A stretch of DNA of 64,000 nucleotides from Hydrangea macrophylla (GCA_033977485.1 CM066988.1:51149649-51213648), one strand, 5' to 3'. Positions 1 to 10,950 are shown, counted from the first letter of the stretch. Notes: generated by a model not told the origin, from the letters alone. Program-made: numbers and translations.

Positions 1-197
1 TGGTCGGTTCGGTTCGATTTTTAGCTGTTACTAATTTTAAAAAAACTGACCGACTTGCTCGGTTCGATCGGTCGGCTCAGTCCATTGATTTTTTTGTTCA
101 CCAGCTGGTTGTGTTTATACTTCATGACGGTTGTGTTCATACTTTAAATTCATGAAGTATTGAACCGCCTTAGAGCTTGATCATACTTTGAACACTC
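1..197. other. Flank left of copia element, no gene seen
   Basis: AT-rich sequence without a credible gene. Its last 80 bases (about 110-190: a run containing TTGTGTTCATACTT, TATTGAA and TTGATCAT) resemble the sequence at about 4817-4880 on the other side of the copia element, so the element may have landed between two old diverged repeats. The last five bases, CACTC (193-197), are the left target-site duplication. Confidence 0.5.
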
Positions 198-389
198 TGT
201 TAAGATAGGAAGAGAAGAATTGTGTTGAGTTGATGTATTTCAATATCACAATGGGATAGGCTTTATATAGGCTCATACAATCTTAAAGTACAATGTAGTA
301 CAATGCAGTACGACTGTAAAGTACAATGTATGTGGACCTAGTTTAGGATAATGTACAGTTATGAATGAACCTAGACTATAATTCTAACA
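198..389 (-). repeat. 3' LTR of copia element
   Basis: 192-bp direct repeat of 4541-4722, with TGTTA...TAACA ends. Compared with the 5' LTR it carries a roughly 10-bp internal duplication around the AATGTAGTAC/AATGCAGTAC motif and a few substitutions. A minor TATA-like TTTATATAGG lies inside both copies. Confidence 0.95.
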
Positions 390-402
390 GCCCCCCTCAA
401 AC
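390..402 (-). promoter_or_regulatory. Polypurine tract of copia element
   Basis: On the minus strand a purine run with GAGGGGGGC ends directly at the 3' LTR start. This is the expected position of the plus-strand primer for reverse transcription. Confidence 0.8.
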
Positions 403-3400
403 TCAAGATGGTTGAATGGAAACCAATTTGAGTTTGGAAATCAAATCCTCAAGACGTCCAGGTGGATGAGTTTTGGTAAAAATGTCAGTTGTCTGATCAG
501 TGGAGGAGACTGAAATAAGCCGAATGGTGCCACAAGAAAGATGATGACATACAAAATGACAGTCGATCTCGATATGTTTTGTACGTTCATGAAAGACATC
601 ATTGTGGGCGATTTGAATGGCACTTTGATTATCACAATTGATAGTTATAGCAGTGGAATGAGTGACCCCCATGTCTTCAAGTAACCATCATAGCCAGAGA
701 AGTTCCTGAGTAGCATCAGCAAGAGTACGATATTCAGCTTCAGTACTAGATCGAGCAACAACAGTTTACTTCTTGCTGCGCCAAGAAATGAGAGAATTGC
801 CCAAGAAAAAGCAATAACCAGTAGTGGAACGACGGTCAATAGGATCTCCTGCCCAGTTTGCATCGGAGTAGGCATGTAGCTCAAGGGATGAGTGAGCAGA
901 GAAATGAAGACCATGATATAATGTACCCTTGACATACCTAAGAATGCGGAGAACTACGGCATAATGAGGAGAACGGGGAGCAGACATAAACTGACTAACA
1001 ATATGGACAGCATAGGATATATCCAGTCTGGTAACCGTCAGATAAACAAGACTCCCAACAAGCTGACGATATAAGGTAGGATCATCCAAGAGTACACCAT
1101 CCATAGGTGTGAGCCTAGAGTTAGGCTCGAGAGGAGTGCTGCATGTCTTGTTGTCTGTAATTCCTGCTCGAATAAGTAGGTCAGAAGCATACTTGGCCTG
1201 AGAGAGATAATAGCCATCAGAATTGGAAGTGATCTCAAGGCCCAGAAAGTAATTAAGCTTGCCAAGGTCCTTCATTTCAACATATTGGCTGAGATAAGTT
1301 TTGAGATCCAGAATTCCAGAAGTATCATTCCCAGTGATGATCATGTCATCCACGTAGAGGAGAAGGAGAATAATTCCTAGGTCAGTTCGGCGAATGAAAA
1401 GAGCCGAATCATATGGGCTTGGAGTGAACCCAAAACCCTCAACAATAGTGCTGAATTTTGCAAACCAAGCCCGTGGAGTTTGCTTGAGACCATAGAGAGC
1501 TCGACAGAGTTTGCAAACTTGATGAGGCTGATGATGATAACCAAGAGGGGGACGCATATAAACTTCTTCAATGAGTTCACCATTGAGAAAGGCATTTTTG
1601 ACATCCATTTGGAATAAGTCCCAACGGCGAACAATAGCTACTGCAATAAGGCTGCGGACAGAAGTGAGTCGGGCAACTGGGGCAAATGTTTCCTCATAAT
1701 CAATCCCATACTCCTGGGTAAAGCCCTTGGCTATTGGACGGGCCTTGTAGCGATCAATGGATCCATCTGAGTGAGTTTTGATCTTGTAAACCCACTTGCA
1801 TCCCATAGCATTTTTGCCTTGTGGCAAGCTCACCAAATCCCATGTGTGATTTTGTTCTAGTGCCTGTAATTCATCATCCATTGCTTTCTGCCAAAGGGGA
1901 TTAGTACTAGCCTCACGATAGGACTGAGGTTCATGATGAGAAAGAATGGTAGAAAAAGCAAGATAATCACGAAGATGAACTACAGGAGTTTTTACCCGGT
2001 TACTTTGTCGGAGGGGCGGATCAGGTGCAGGAGCGGATCCATCAGTTGAGGCAGGTAGCTCAGGAAACGGCAAGGTGGATGACTCGGGTAGGATATCTAT
2101 AGAAGGGGATGAAGGAGACGAGATTAGAGATGGGGGTCGTATTTCAGGAGGTAGGATAGTATCAATAGAGTCTGGGAACAGGTCTGCTGAAGGATCGGTG
2201 AAGAGAAGTGGAGTACTATCAAAAGATAGGTGGAACTTGGACATAGAAGAGAACATCTTGTGTTCCCAGAAGACAACATGTCTGGATACTCGAAGACGTT
2301 TGGAATGAGGATCCCAACATCTGTATCCCTTGTGTTCAATACCATATCCTAAGAAACAGCATAGGCGGGATCGAGACTCTAGTTTCGTGTGCTCATGTGG
2401 TTGAAGAAGAACAAAACAGGCACAACCAAAGACCTTGAGTGTGCTGTAGTCAGTAGAGCGACCATAGAGACGCTCATATGGGGACTGATTCCCAATGACA
2501 GGACTAGGAACACGATTCTTGGTGTAAACAGCTGTAAGAGCAGCCTCTCCCCAAAAACGCTCAGGACAGGAGGCAGATGTAAGGAGAGTGTGAACAATGT
2601 TTAGAATATCTCGATGTTTACGCTCGGCACGACCATTTTGTTAGGAGGTTCCGGGGCAAGAACGATAAGGGAGAGAACCATGTTGTCGAAGGAAACTAAG
2701 GACTCCAGAGTCAGTGTATTCAGCCGCATTGTCAGCACGAAATACTTTGATATTGCATGAAAATTGAGTTTTAATCATAGTAGCAAAATCAAAATATAGT
2801 TGAGGTAATTCAGATCGACTACGCATGATAAATATCTAAGTGTAACGAGAATAATCATCAATAAAAATAACAAAATATCTGGAGCCTCCCATAGTGGCAG
2901 TTGGTGAAGGGCCCCAAACATCAGAGTGAACTAAATCAAACGGAGCAGAAGAAAATGAATCACTTTTATTGAATGGTAATGCCGATTGCTTTGAAATTTG
3001 ACAGGGAAGACAATCAAAATGTTCCTTATTGACAGAACCTAACTGACCACTAGACACTAAAGTTTGTAGACGCCCGACAGAAGCATGTCCAAGACAAGAA
3101 TGCCAGAGACTGAGTGATGGACTAGAGGTAACTGGAGCAGTTGTCTGGATGGATGGGGCGAGGTGTGATGGAATGTGAAGATTATTAAGTTCAAATAATC
3201 GTCCAATTTTACGACATGTACCAAGAGTTTGACCCGTTTGTGGATCCTGTACCAAATATCCAGAACTAGAGAAAGTGACGGTAAGTCCAAGTTCACACAA
3301 TTGACCGACAGATATGAGATTTAAAGTGAGTTTTGAAATGAGATAAGTGTCAGGGAGAGATGTGTGAGTGGTGGAGACTTGGCCTATGTGACTGACATTC

Positions 3401-3834
3401 ATAGAAGAACCATCAGCTGTGTGGATGGATGGTGCATTGAGAGCAGAATGTTTGGTAGAGAAGATGCTTGGATCAGAGGTCATATGGTTACAACAACCAG
3501 AATCAAAGAACCAAGAAGATGTACCTGGGGCAACAGATAGAGCAGTGGGAGACGTATTATTAGAAGAATGAGCAAGAACTTGTTTGATGATATCCGCAAA
3601 GAGGGAAATAGAGATGGATGAAGATGATGACCCCTTGGCCGAAGCAGCAATAGATGATGATGAATTATCGCGAGACTGATAATCATGTGAATATCTGGTA
3701 GGATTCTCAGTGCAATCTCCGAGATAGTGGCCAGATGCACGCTTGTGACAGAAAGTACATACTCTGATAGGACAATGCAATAGAACATGTCCTGGTTTGT
3801 GACAGTATTTGCAAGAGGGATTAAGAGGCTCCAT
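403..3834 (-). pseudogene. Copia gag-zinc knuckle/protease/integrase/RT/RNase H polyprotein, four stops
   Basis: One minus-strand frame runs from an ATG at 3834 to a stop at 403-405 with no frameshift that I can find, broken only by stops at 2836-2838, 2641-2643, 766-768 and 688-690. In order: a CCHC knuckle (C8, C11, H16, C21), a second Cys/His cluster, the aspartic protease DSG at residue 111, the integrase HHCC zinc region and first catalytic Asp, then reverse transcriptase with YVDD (about 1236-1260 in the nucleotide sequence after the DVKNAFLNG motif) and RNase H with a TEAEY motif. Each stop fits a single G:C to A:T transition from the conserved codon (Trp, Gln, Gln, Arg). The protein would act in virus-like particles in the cytoplasm and then in the nucleus; this copy cannot make it whole. 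Confidence in identity is very high. Confidence 0.93.
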
Positions 3835-3957
3835 GATGTGTAAAGTAAGTATGAGAGTGATATAAATGGTTTGGATGGCAGTGGTCGGGTCGGGTCGGGA
3901 TATGGGTTGATTTTGCGGGTCGGGTCTATTTATGATGGTTGAAAAGGGATAATGTTA

Positions 3958-4518
3958 TTAGGGTTTGGAGGGATCTAGGTCGGGTGTTTGAGAGAACAAC
4001 GGTGTAGTGGGGGTGGGGGGGGGGGGTTTGATCAGAATGGTGTGGAGGAGATTTTTTTTTTTTTTTAGATAGGTGCAGATTGGGTTTGATGGCTGGTAGG
4101 ACTTGGACCGATTGGTTAATTTGGGTGCTGGGTGTTTCGGCTGGTAATGTGGTGATATGGTGGTGATTTGGTTTGGTGGCAAAGTGAGGAGTGGTCGGTG
4201 ATGATATGGTATGGAATGTTCGGTTATGATGGAGGCCCTTTGGATTGGTAATATTGGTGTGGTGATGCGGACAGAGGCGATGATGATAGATGATGATAGT
4301 GGCTGGGATATTAGTGGCTGGGCTAGTGTTGAATGTTGATGATGATGTAATGATGATGTATTACTAATACATGCATATATTAGTTTGGGCAGATTGTGGT
4401 CTTGGTCGGTTTGTGTTTGGGGTTGATGATGGGGCAGCGGTAGATTGTGGTTTGTGATGATGTGTGGCGGCAGATGGATATGTGAGGCGGCAGATTGCAA
4501 GTTTGCACAGGTCACCAA
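3958..4518 (-). CDS. His/Pro/Thr-rich open frame in place of copia Gag
   Basis: A 186-residue open frame starting 8 bases inside the primer-binding site and in the same frame as the pol reading frame. It is rich in His, Pro, Gln, Thr and Ser, has no recognisable fold, and lacks the Gag (UBN2-type) domain that normally precedes the zinc knuckle in copia elements. Its composition reflects a pyrimidine-rich leader with TGATGATG and poly-T tracts, so translation is doubtful. It could be replacement sequence filling a gag deletion, or simply leader. I do not assign a function. Confidence 0.3.
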   Translation of the reverse strand: MVTCANLQSAASHIHLPPHIITNHNLPLPHHQPQTQTDQDHNLPKLIYACISNTSSLHHHQHSTLAQPLISQPLSSSIIIASVRITTPILPIQRASIITEHSIPYHHRPLLTLPPNQITTISPHYQPKHPAPKLTNRSKSYQPSNPICTYLKKKKNLLHTILIKPPPPTPTTPLFSQTPDLDPSKP

Positions 4519-4525
4519 GAGTAGT

Positions 4526-4540
4526 TTGGCTCTGATACCA
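4526..4540 (-). promoter_or_regulatory. Primer-binding site (initiator tRNA-Met type)
   Basis: On the minus strand TGGTATCAGAGCCAA begins immediately after the 5' LTR. TGGTATCAGAGC is the standard complement of the 3' end of plant initiator tRNA-Met used by copia elements. Confidence 0.9.
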
Positions 4541-4722
4541 TGTTAAGATAGGAAGAGAAGAATTGTGTTGAGTTGATGTATTTCAATATCACAATGGAAT
4601 AGCCTTTATATAGGCTCATACAATCCTAAAGTACAATGCAGTACGATTGTAAAGCACAATGTATGTGGACCTAGTTTAGGATAATGTACAGTTATGAATG
4701 AACCTAGACTATAATTCTAACA
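4541..4722 (-). repeat. 5' LTR of copia element
   Basis: 182-bp partner of 198-389, ends TGTTA...TAACA, followed by the right target-site duplication CACTC at 4723-4727. Confidence 0.95.
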
Positions 4723-7068
4723 CACTCCACTTTGATTTTGATTACCTTGTCACTATTCTTTTTATCTCTTGATTGAGTTCATAATCCTCTTCCCTAGGAT
4801 TGTGAATGAAGTCAAAACCATGATTGTGTTTATACTTCAAACTCATGAGATATTGAATCCATCTAAGGTTTGATCATGTGCTTGAGTTTACACATTTGTT
4901 CTATTGGTGAGATTTCCAAGTGGTAACCATCTTCCTCATCTCTTTACTCTATTTTAAAAATTCATTTCAGTACTTGGGACCTTCATGAACAAACTCGTGG
5001 TTTTAAACTCTTTCTGTCTTAAAAAAAATGATAAAATGAACCTCATTTATGGTATCTCTCATGACCCGAAGCCCATCCTTGATTCGTTCTTTGTTGGATT
5101 TGAATGAAATCTCTTGGAAATGTCTACAACTCTAAAACTTTCATCATAAATTTTTTATATGAATTTTAAATGCCTTTAAATCCACTTCCCAATGCAATCT
5201 CAAATATACAACAGCTTTTTTCTTGACTTTAACTGATCTCTGTTGTAGACATTTTTTTTCTTCTTTGTTTAGGATATTTATTATTTTTCTCATAAAGATC
5301 AATTTTTATCTATCTCTGAGTAAGTTTTAAGATTTTGTGGGATCATCTTCTATTTTCATAATTAGTTTGCATTCTGATCGACAGCGTAGTCTCTGTTTTT
5401 CAGTAAGGTCTCTTATGAGCTTGATATCTCTCATTCCGTAACTTGTATTGCAAAATGGTTTTCTCCTATGAATACTAGACTTGTTTAGAAAGCTCTCTGT
5501 TGAATTTCATACATTTTGGAGCATGTTTGGCCTCTATTTCCTTTTTCAAAGTTCATGTTAACTCTCTGGAATTCTAATTCAATACTTAATTAGCTTTGGA
5601 TGTACTTGAATATTGTCTTTCCTTGCTTTTAGGCCCCGTTTGGTTTGCATGGAAAGGAATGTATGCAAGTAAATAGATTTCAGGTAATCAGAATCCGTAG
5701 AAAGGAATTTGTTTTACATTCCATTATATTATTTGGGTAAATAATGAATATGATAATGGAAACATGATAGATTCCAATTCATATGTTTGGTTTATATCAA
5801 TTTAGTTGGGAATTGAAACAATATTTAAATAAGTAAACTAAATTCTCCCTATATATTTACCACACACATATATAAACGTATATATATACATATATTTATT
5901 AGTAAGATCACAAAATTGAAATATAATAAAATCAAAAATTTAAAATATAACTTAATCAAAATTTTAAAAATAATTTGATAAGGTCAAAAGATAATAATCA
6001 AGTTAGTTGAAGATCTCTAATGTTTAGCTTTTTTTCTCAATTCCTAAGGAAAGGAATCTCATTACCACCTCTAGATAAGGAATTGATTCTCTTATTTTTC
6101 TAAGAAACTACTTCCATTTGGAATTAATTCCAATATGGATTCCAAACCATTTAAATGTACCAAACATAAGAAAGTGATTATAGGAAATGAGTTTCCTCCG
6201 TTGGATTCCTTTCTGTGCAAACCAAACGGGGCCTTAAATGTCACATGCATGAATGTACTGTTGTTACTCCCCATTAACATGTTATGCCACATACTTGGGA
6301 CTCTTAGTGTCACCTAACTATGCCATCCATGTACACACAAACGCATTCACCAGATTAGCATAATCCTTTTCATTGTATAATTATGCCATGTTTTGAGGAG
6401 CTTAGTGACTCCTATTTGAGGATCAAAGGAAACTCTTCCGTTAAGGATTTTGTGTCCTCTGTGATTGAAGCTTTCTTACTCGTTCTGTCCTAGAGATCGA
6501 GAGGTCGTCAATTTGTAGAATAACACCATCACAACTTGCTCAAGTACCATCATTCATCTCATGCTTGCCATGTCATTTATTTTCTTTAATATTGCCTTTC
6601 TTATTAATTTTTTCCTTTCATTTGCTTAAAATCTCTTGTTTGTCCCCCTTAGTATAGGAAAATCTTCATACTTGTTATGTGATTAGACATGATTTTTTCT
6701 AGGTTTATTTTGTTTGTATTGCCATGTTATTGCTTCCATGCACGTTATGTGTTTATATCTCGTTGTATGTCCTCTTATCTTTTGATTTTCCTATGATAGT
6801 ATTACTTATCGGACCAACCTAAGTATTAAATAATTAATTGAATGCTACTAGAGGCCCGTTGAGACGGGTCGAGTAGAGGACACTTTAGTTTTTGTGAAGG
6901 CTCATTCTGCTCTCCTAACATAATCCCGAGACGAGTTCTTTGGCAACGAATGGCTGGTATCCATTTGGGTGAGTCAATTAGGTTTTCTTGGTTCCTAAGT
7001 GGTGACTCCTTCTCTTCTTCCACCCCATCCCGGACTGGAGGAAGACCTAGGGGTCTGTGTGTCCCACA
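4723..7068 (+). repeat. Old, diverged Tat/Ogre-type LTR (5' part missing or displaced)
   Basis: Outside the MITE at 5632-6233 this stretch follows, in the same order, the 3' two thirds of the LTR at 13512-16809. Shared landmarks are the GATCGACAG..GTCTCTGTTTT region (5377 against 15660), the ATTAGAC..ATTTTTTCTAGGTTTA region (6683 against 16340), the GAGGCCCGT..GACGGG..CGAG stem (6851 against 16531), TTGGGTGAGTCAA, GGTGACTC, and a TGTGTCCCACA-like terminus at 7068. Identity is clearly lower than between the two young LTRs, so this is an older relative. No primer-binding site follows 7068, which fits a solo or truncated LTR. Confidence 0.7.
5632..6233. mobile_element. PIF/Harbinger (Tourist-like) MITE, 602 bp
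   Basis: Terminal inverted repeats begin GGCCCCGTTTGGTTTGCA and end with its complement TGCAAACCAAACGGGGCC, flanked by a 3-bp TTA duplication (5629-5631 and 6234-6236). The three-base TTA/TAA target and the terminal sequence are typical of PIF/Harbinger MITEs. There is no transposase; the short frames inside are not genes. Confidence 0.92.
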
Positions 7069-7077
7069 ATTCCTCAA

Positions 7078-7540
7078 TAATTATATCCACCATATACACG
7101 TAATGTCATCACCCAATTCACTGAGTTTATTGACTCATTAAAGTATCTTACTCTTTTATGAATTAAAATGACAAACATCAAATTCACTTGTCTATTAATT
7201 AATTTGGAATTCAGAGTATAAGCACCCCTAATAACCATTGGGAACAAATTATCTTATATAGTCAGCACAAATTGAATTAAAGAAGGTCACGTTCAATACA
7301 CAAATGTACTAGCATAATAAGTTGAAACTTTATCATGTTTTATAGTCATGACAGACCTACTAAAATATCGTGTTGTAGTCCTACCAACAATGTGTCCAAT
7401 TCCATCTAATGTTGTGAGCAAAAACTTAAAAACCTGCTATCAAAAAAAAAAAAAAAACTTATAAGACCTAACGACTTCCGTGTGTAAGCGAACTCTACAC
7501 ACCAATCATCCACTATGTAGAACAAGAGATGCATATGCAC
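7078..7540 (-). repeat. Fragment of copia LTR family B
   Basis: Diverged match, in the same orientation, to about 62440-62860 of the LTR at 61385-63002. Shared landmarks are the TATTGACTCATTAAAG/TATTGACCCATTTAAGG block, GTCCTACCAA.AATGTGTCCAATT, and AGCGAACTCTACACACCAA. Both LTR ends are missing, so it is a relic. A poly-A run interrupts it at 7442-7457. Confidence 0.75.
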
Positions 7541-7561
7541 TACATTAGCTAAAATATACTA

Positions 7562-7819
7562 GGGTTAATTATACTCACCTCTCATGTGTTTTGACTTAAT
7601 TACACAGACCTCTCTCGCATTTTGGGAAATTACACAAACATCCCTTAAAATTAGTATTCTATAATACTTTCCCCCTTAAAATTAATATTCTGTAACACTT
7701 TCCTCCCTTAAAGTGTACAAAAAATAATAGGCATAAGGGAGGTCCATGTAATTTCCCAAAATATGAGGAGGGTCTGTGTAATTATGACCAAACACATGTG
7801 AGGTGAGTGTAATTAACCC
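7562..7819. mobile_element. Palindromic MITE, 258 bp, probably MULE-type
   Basis: The ends GGGTTAATTATACTCACCTC and GAGGTGAGTGTAATTAACCC are inverted repeats, and the interior is itself largely inverted (ACAGACCT..AAATTACAC against GGTCTGTGTAATT). Flanking 9-mers AATATACTA and ATAATACTA match at 7 of 9 positions, as expected for an aged 9-bp Mutator-like target duplication. Superfamily assignment is tentative. Confidence 0.75.
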
Positions 7820-8266
7820 ATAATACTATTATGCAAACTTTCCAATTAGGTGCCAAAATGTAGTAATTTGGTCCCAAAATGTTACAAGTAGGTCCCTAAT
7901 AGTAACATTTTTTAACCAAATCACTAGGATATGTGGTACAACCAAAACTACTAAGATGTATCATAAAATTTTCCCTCCACAAAGATACAACCCGAGTTTA
8001 ATCGGTGCACTATTTTTACAACTGAATGTCAATGCATATAAGTATGAAGCTTTCATTCTTAATGCCTTTAAAATTAGAATATATCGTTAAATTTCTCACA
8101 AAATTCATGTGTTGTGTAAATGTACTTAGAATATGAGAAATTTCTCATACATAAACACAAAGTTATTTTTTTTAACTTCTCACTCATATGAAATTTCTCA
8201 ATCACGCCAAGAAACTTTTTTTTTTCGAAGTTTCCCACTCACGTCAAAAATATATATGTTTATATA
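7820..8266. other. AT-rich spacer, no gene seen
   Basis: No coding potential or clear repeat except that its last 40 bases, from TTTCCCACTCACG on, are the left edge of duplication block A that continues at 34352 beyond the 26-kb insertion. Confidence 0.5.
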
Positions 8267-8892
8267 TGATGATGCCGAAAATTGGTAAGAGTAATTTAGA
8301 CAGAAAATAAAGCCACAAAAGATTTGTTGGTGGTTCGGTCCCGTAAATGAGGTGACCTACGTCCACGGGTGCGTCTGTGCGCTTCTCACTAGCAGATCAC
8401 CGGCGGGCCTGGTGAGCCAACAATGGTGAGCGGCACTACCAGTAATACCGACCGGGTGTATGCGTATATGGTGGTGAGTTCTCTGATGCGTGCTTGTATG
8501 CTTAGAGAATTGATATTCGGATCCCCCTAAGGAGGATAGGTGGGCTCTTTTATAGATGCAAGAGTCCACCCTCACATGGTAAGTTTATTAGATTAGGAAG
8601 CCTAATCTAATCACAATAGATTTGTACAATGTTTGAAGAGTTTCCTAAGTGGTTTAGGAAACCACTGATTCTTCCTTGAGGGAGTCGCGGCCGCATAAGG
8701 AAATGGTGGGAAGCATGATTCATGCCGCATCTTCCGGAGATCACCACGCCTGGTGCCCGGGCTACGAGTATCCCGGATGGTAACAACTGGACACCTTGGG
8801 AGTGTGGGCCCTACGCCCCCAATCTGCATATCCCGGGCTACCGACTGACCACGTGGCGGTTGGACTGCTACAGAATATTTCTGGACGTATCA
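8267..8892 (-). repeat. 3' LTR of Tat element
   Basis: 626-bp direct repeat of 33726-34351. On the minus strand it begins TGATACGTCC. A TATA box (TCTATAAAAGAG, minus strand) lies at 8545-8556. Confidence 0.97.
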
Positions 8893-8908
8893 GCTGCCCC
8901 CCATTTTC
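8893..8908 (-). promoter_or_regulatory. Polypurine tract of Tat element
   Basis: Minus-strand GAAAATGGGGGGCAGC directly abuts the 3' LTR. Confidence 0.85.
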
Positions 8909-9119
8909 AAAGTTGAGATGACGCCTTGTCAGATGAAATTTGAAAATTAAGAATATCTTTCAGTTACCGACCGGGAAAGGACCGGGACCCTCGTCGGAAC
9001 GGGACTGGCTTGGACTGTCCCGGCGGTATATCAACCGAGCGGTGACTCCGCTGGACCAGGCTCCCCGACGCCACGTGTCTGCTGGTTACTGGTTTGGTTC
9101 GGGCCCAAAGCAGCCAGTT

Positions 9120-9290
9120 GAGAAGTAACCGAATCGTCCAGGTGGCAACTGAACCATCACGTCGCGCAATCAATGCTCACGCTTCCTGAGGCGACGCCCC
9201 ACGTGCCCGAAACGACAGTTTCGGAGGGAGAGTATATGAGCCATTCGATCAAGCTGGATCCCAACCGTCCGTGCTGCCTATATAAGGAGC
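9120..9290 (+). promoter_or_regulatory. Promoter of antisense gene 1 (G-box and TATA)
   Basis: CACGTG at 9200-9205 and TATATA at 9279-9284, followed by AGGAGCAC. The same arrangement, with the identical 79-bp G-box to TATA distance and flanking words GAGGCGAC.CCCCACGTG.CCGAA.CGACAGTTT and TAT.AGGGAGCAC-like, recurs at 10859-10943. It faces away from the retrotransposon's own transcription, so it should drive the plus-strand gene starting at 9403. Confidence 0.75.
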
Positions 9291-9402
9291 ACCTGTTCAA
9301 TCTTGTTTTTCACTACACAGCATCAACTAAGTCGCTTGAGCAAAACACTCCGAGCTCCCTCTTCTCTGCCGTCTTCGTTTCCCAGACTTTCATTCTCACC
9401 AA

Positions 9403-10497
9403 ATGGCTTTGCATATCGATCTATCGTCTGATGAAGGGCTCAGAGCATTCCGAGAGGACTGCCAAATTTCGGACGATGTTGTAGTCCGTCCACACATTAA
9501 AGGAGAGGAAGTAGCCTTTCCTTTCGTCCTCATCAGCAGCTATCTGCTGCTTATCGTAGGACTACGCTTCCCCCTCCCGGTCTCCTTTTGCGACCGGCTT
9601 GAGGGATTGCGTATCCCGCTCCACAGGTGCCGCCCAAACGTCGCCCGCCTCCTATGGGGAATATCAGCGCTGAACGAACGACTGGGGCTGTTCCTCCGGT
9701 CAGCCGACGTCGCGAGGTGCTACATATTGGGCATCGACAACGGGGGCCCTTACTTCCGCCCCAAAACCGAGGAAAAGGACCTTGTCCAAGGCCTAGACTT
9801 CCCGAACAAGAACTGGCAGCGGTACCCTTGGGTTGTGGTTGCCGGCAACTGGCTGGAGGATGCCGCTCTCTGCCCTCCCGCAGCTTTTGATCCCGACCTC
9901 TGCAAGCAAGCTTTTGTTGCCTCCCGGGGTATTGCCCCTACTGCTGATGACACGGAGGCAATTGACCGAGCTATCGAGGCCGGTCTGTCGTTCTCTGATT
10001 TGGTTGGGAGACCTGCGGATGGCGCGGGCGCCGGACCCTCTTCTGCTGCTCCTGCCACCGCGCCTTCCGGTTCGCGCCGCTATACTCGTTCCATGGCGAC
10101 CGGGGCGCGCACCACCAGCAGGGCCGATCTGTCTGAGGGGCCGGTCACCTTGTCCACCAGCAGTGATTCCACCTTTTCTGAGGACGCAAGTCCCCCACCG
10201 GGCCCATCCAGGAAGGGCAAGGAGAAAGAGGTTGAGGAAGAAACTCAGCCCCGACCGAAAAGGAGCCGGCCGGAAGCATCTGTCGGTCTTCGTATGCCCG
10301 GCTCATGGTCGGACTTCTCTCTTGTGAACATGGAAAAACGTTTGCAGGAGGTGGAGAAGGTGGGCGACGAACTGCAAATGGATTCCGCCCTGCGGGGGGT
10401 GGACGTCCATGCCCTGGAGCTCACTGTAGAGGGGCTGGTGGCGAAGGTGGCGGCCCTGGAAGAGGAGGTCAAGGCTTTGAAGGGCCAAGGATCCTGA
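9403..10497 (+). CDS. Antisense gene 1 of Tat element, 364 aa
   Basis: An intact single-exon frame on the strand opposite gag-pol; the ATG at 9403 lies about 120 bp after the TATA box and is the first good start. Residues 53-98 form a conserved core (GLRFPL, then L.I, PN, R..L.G, L...G) that aligns without gaps to the core in antisense gene 2. Residues 130-150 contain the aromatic-rich KNWQRYPWVVVAGNW motif. A low-complexity Ser/Pro/Ala region (200-280), basic patches RKGKEK and RPKRSRP (about 270-290, possible nuclear signal) and a C-terminal coiled coil (310-360, heptad Leu/Val/Glu/Lys) follow. It belongs to the plant 'putative gypsy-type transposon' protein group (Pfam Transposase_28-like) in my judgement, whose function is not established. 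There is no DDE triad or other catalytic signature. Confidence 0.8.
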   Translation: MALHIDLSSDEGLRAFREDCQISDDVVVRPHIKGEEVAFPFVLISSYLLLIVGLRFPLPVSFCDRLEGLRIPLHRCRPNVARLLWGISALNERLGLFLRSADVARCYILGIDNGGPYFRPKTEEKDLVQGLDFPNKNWQRYPWVVVAGNWLEDAALCPPAAFDPDLCKQAFVASRGIAPTADDTEAIDRAIEAGLSFSDLVGRPADGAGAGPSSAAPATAPSGSRRYTRSMATGARTTSRADLSEGPVTLSTSSDSTFSEDASPPPGPSRKGKEKEVEEETQPRPKRSRPEASVGLRMPGSWSDFSLVNMEKRLQEVEKVGDELQMDSALRGVDVHALELTVEGLVAKVAALEEEVKALKGQGS

Positions 10498-10760
10498 AGG
10501 CACCTCGTTCTTCTTCTTATTTTTTTTTTTTTACCGGGAAGGCTATTATAATTGCCCCCGACTTCTGTATAGTTCACCCTTTATAGCAATAAAAAGGTCC
10601 TTGAGGCCAACTCTTTCCTTCGCTATGCCCTTTTTGAGTGTTTATCAATTCCGTACGCTGGGCGGTTGATACCCGACTGGCTTATGACTACGCCCGGGTT
10701 GTGACTGCTCGGGCCCGAACCACTGTTACCCTGTACCAACCAATCATCAGTCAGGTTAGA
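10498..10760 (+). terminator. 3' end region of antisense gene 1
   Basis: A poly-T tract, then GGCTATTATAATTGCCCCC and AATAAAAA (10588-10595), followed by GGTCCTTGAGG. The same order recurs after gene 2, split by the inner element (13492-13511 and 27354-27400: GGCTGCTACAATTGCCCCC, then AATGAAAAAAG, then CCCTTGAGGTC). I read this as a duplicated 3' UTR with a polyadenylation signal in the first copy. Confidence 0.6.
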
Positions 10761-10769
10761 TCCTAACGA

Positions 10770-10950
10770 GTGGAGACGCGGTCGTAACCAAACCGTTTGT
10801 AGACTAACGGAACCGTCTTTTCGCGCATTTAATGCGCGCGCCTTTTGAGGCGACTCCCCACGTGACCGAAGCGACGGTTTGGGCGGAAAATCTTCTGGAC
10901 CGCTGGATCTGTTCTGATCTGGGCCGTTCAGAGTCTTTATATAGGGAGCA
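10770..10950 (+). promoter_or_regulatory. Promoter of antisense gene 2 (duplicate of gene 1 promoter)
   Basis: CACGTG at 10859-10864 and TATATA at 10938-10943, 79 bp apart exactly as upstream of gene 1. The shared words extend upstream (GTAACCAAACCG, GCGCATTTAATGC) and downstream (AGGGAGCAC). The offset between the two copies is 1659 bp at both boxes. Confidence 0.75.

Larger units (their letters stand above)
198..4722 (-). mobile_element. Complete Ty1/copia retrotransposon (Ale-like), inactivated
   Basis: A 4.5-kb element bounded by short direct LTRs and a perfect 5-bp target-site duplication, CACTC (193-197 and 4723-4727). Reading the minus strand the order is 5' LTR, initiator-Met primer-binding site, a leader, zinc knuckle, protease, integrase, reverse transcriptase, RNase H, polypurine tract and 3' LTR. 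Integrase before reverse transcriptase is the copia order. Very short LTRs (182-192 bp) and the YVDDMIITG active-site context suggest the Ale/Retrofit group; the lineage is an inference. The usual N-terminal Gag domain is not found (see 3958-4518) and four nonsense codons interrupt the coding frame. Confidence 0.95.

Noticed and set aside
9750..10577. Minus-strand frames opposite antisense gene 1
   Set aside because: Short, overlapping shadows without conserved motifs; the plus-strand frame has the promoter and the conserved core.
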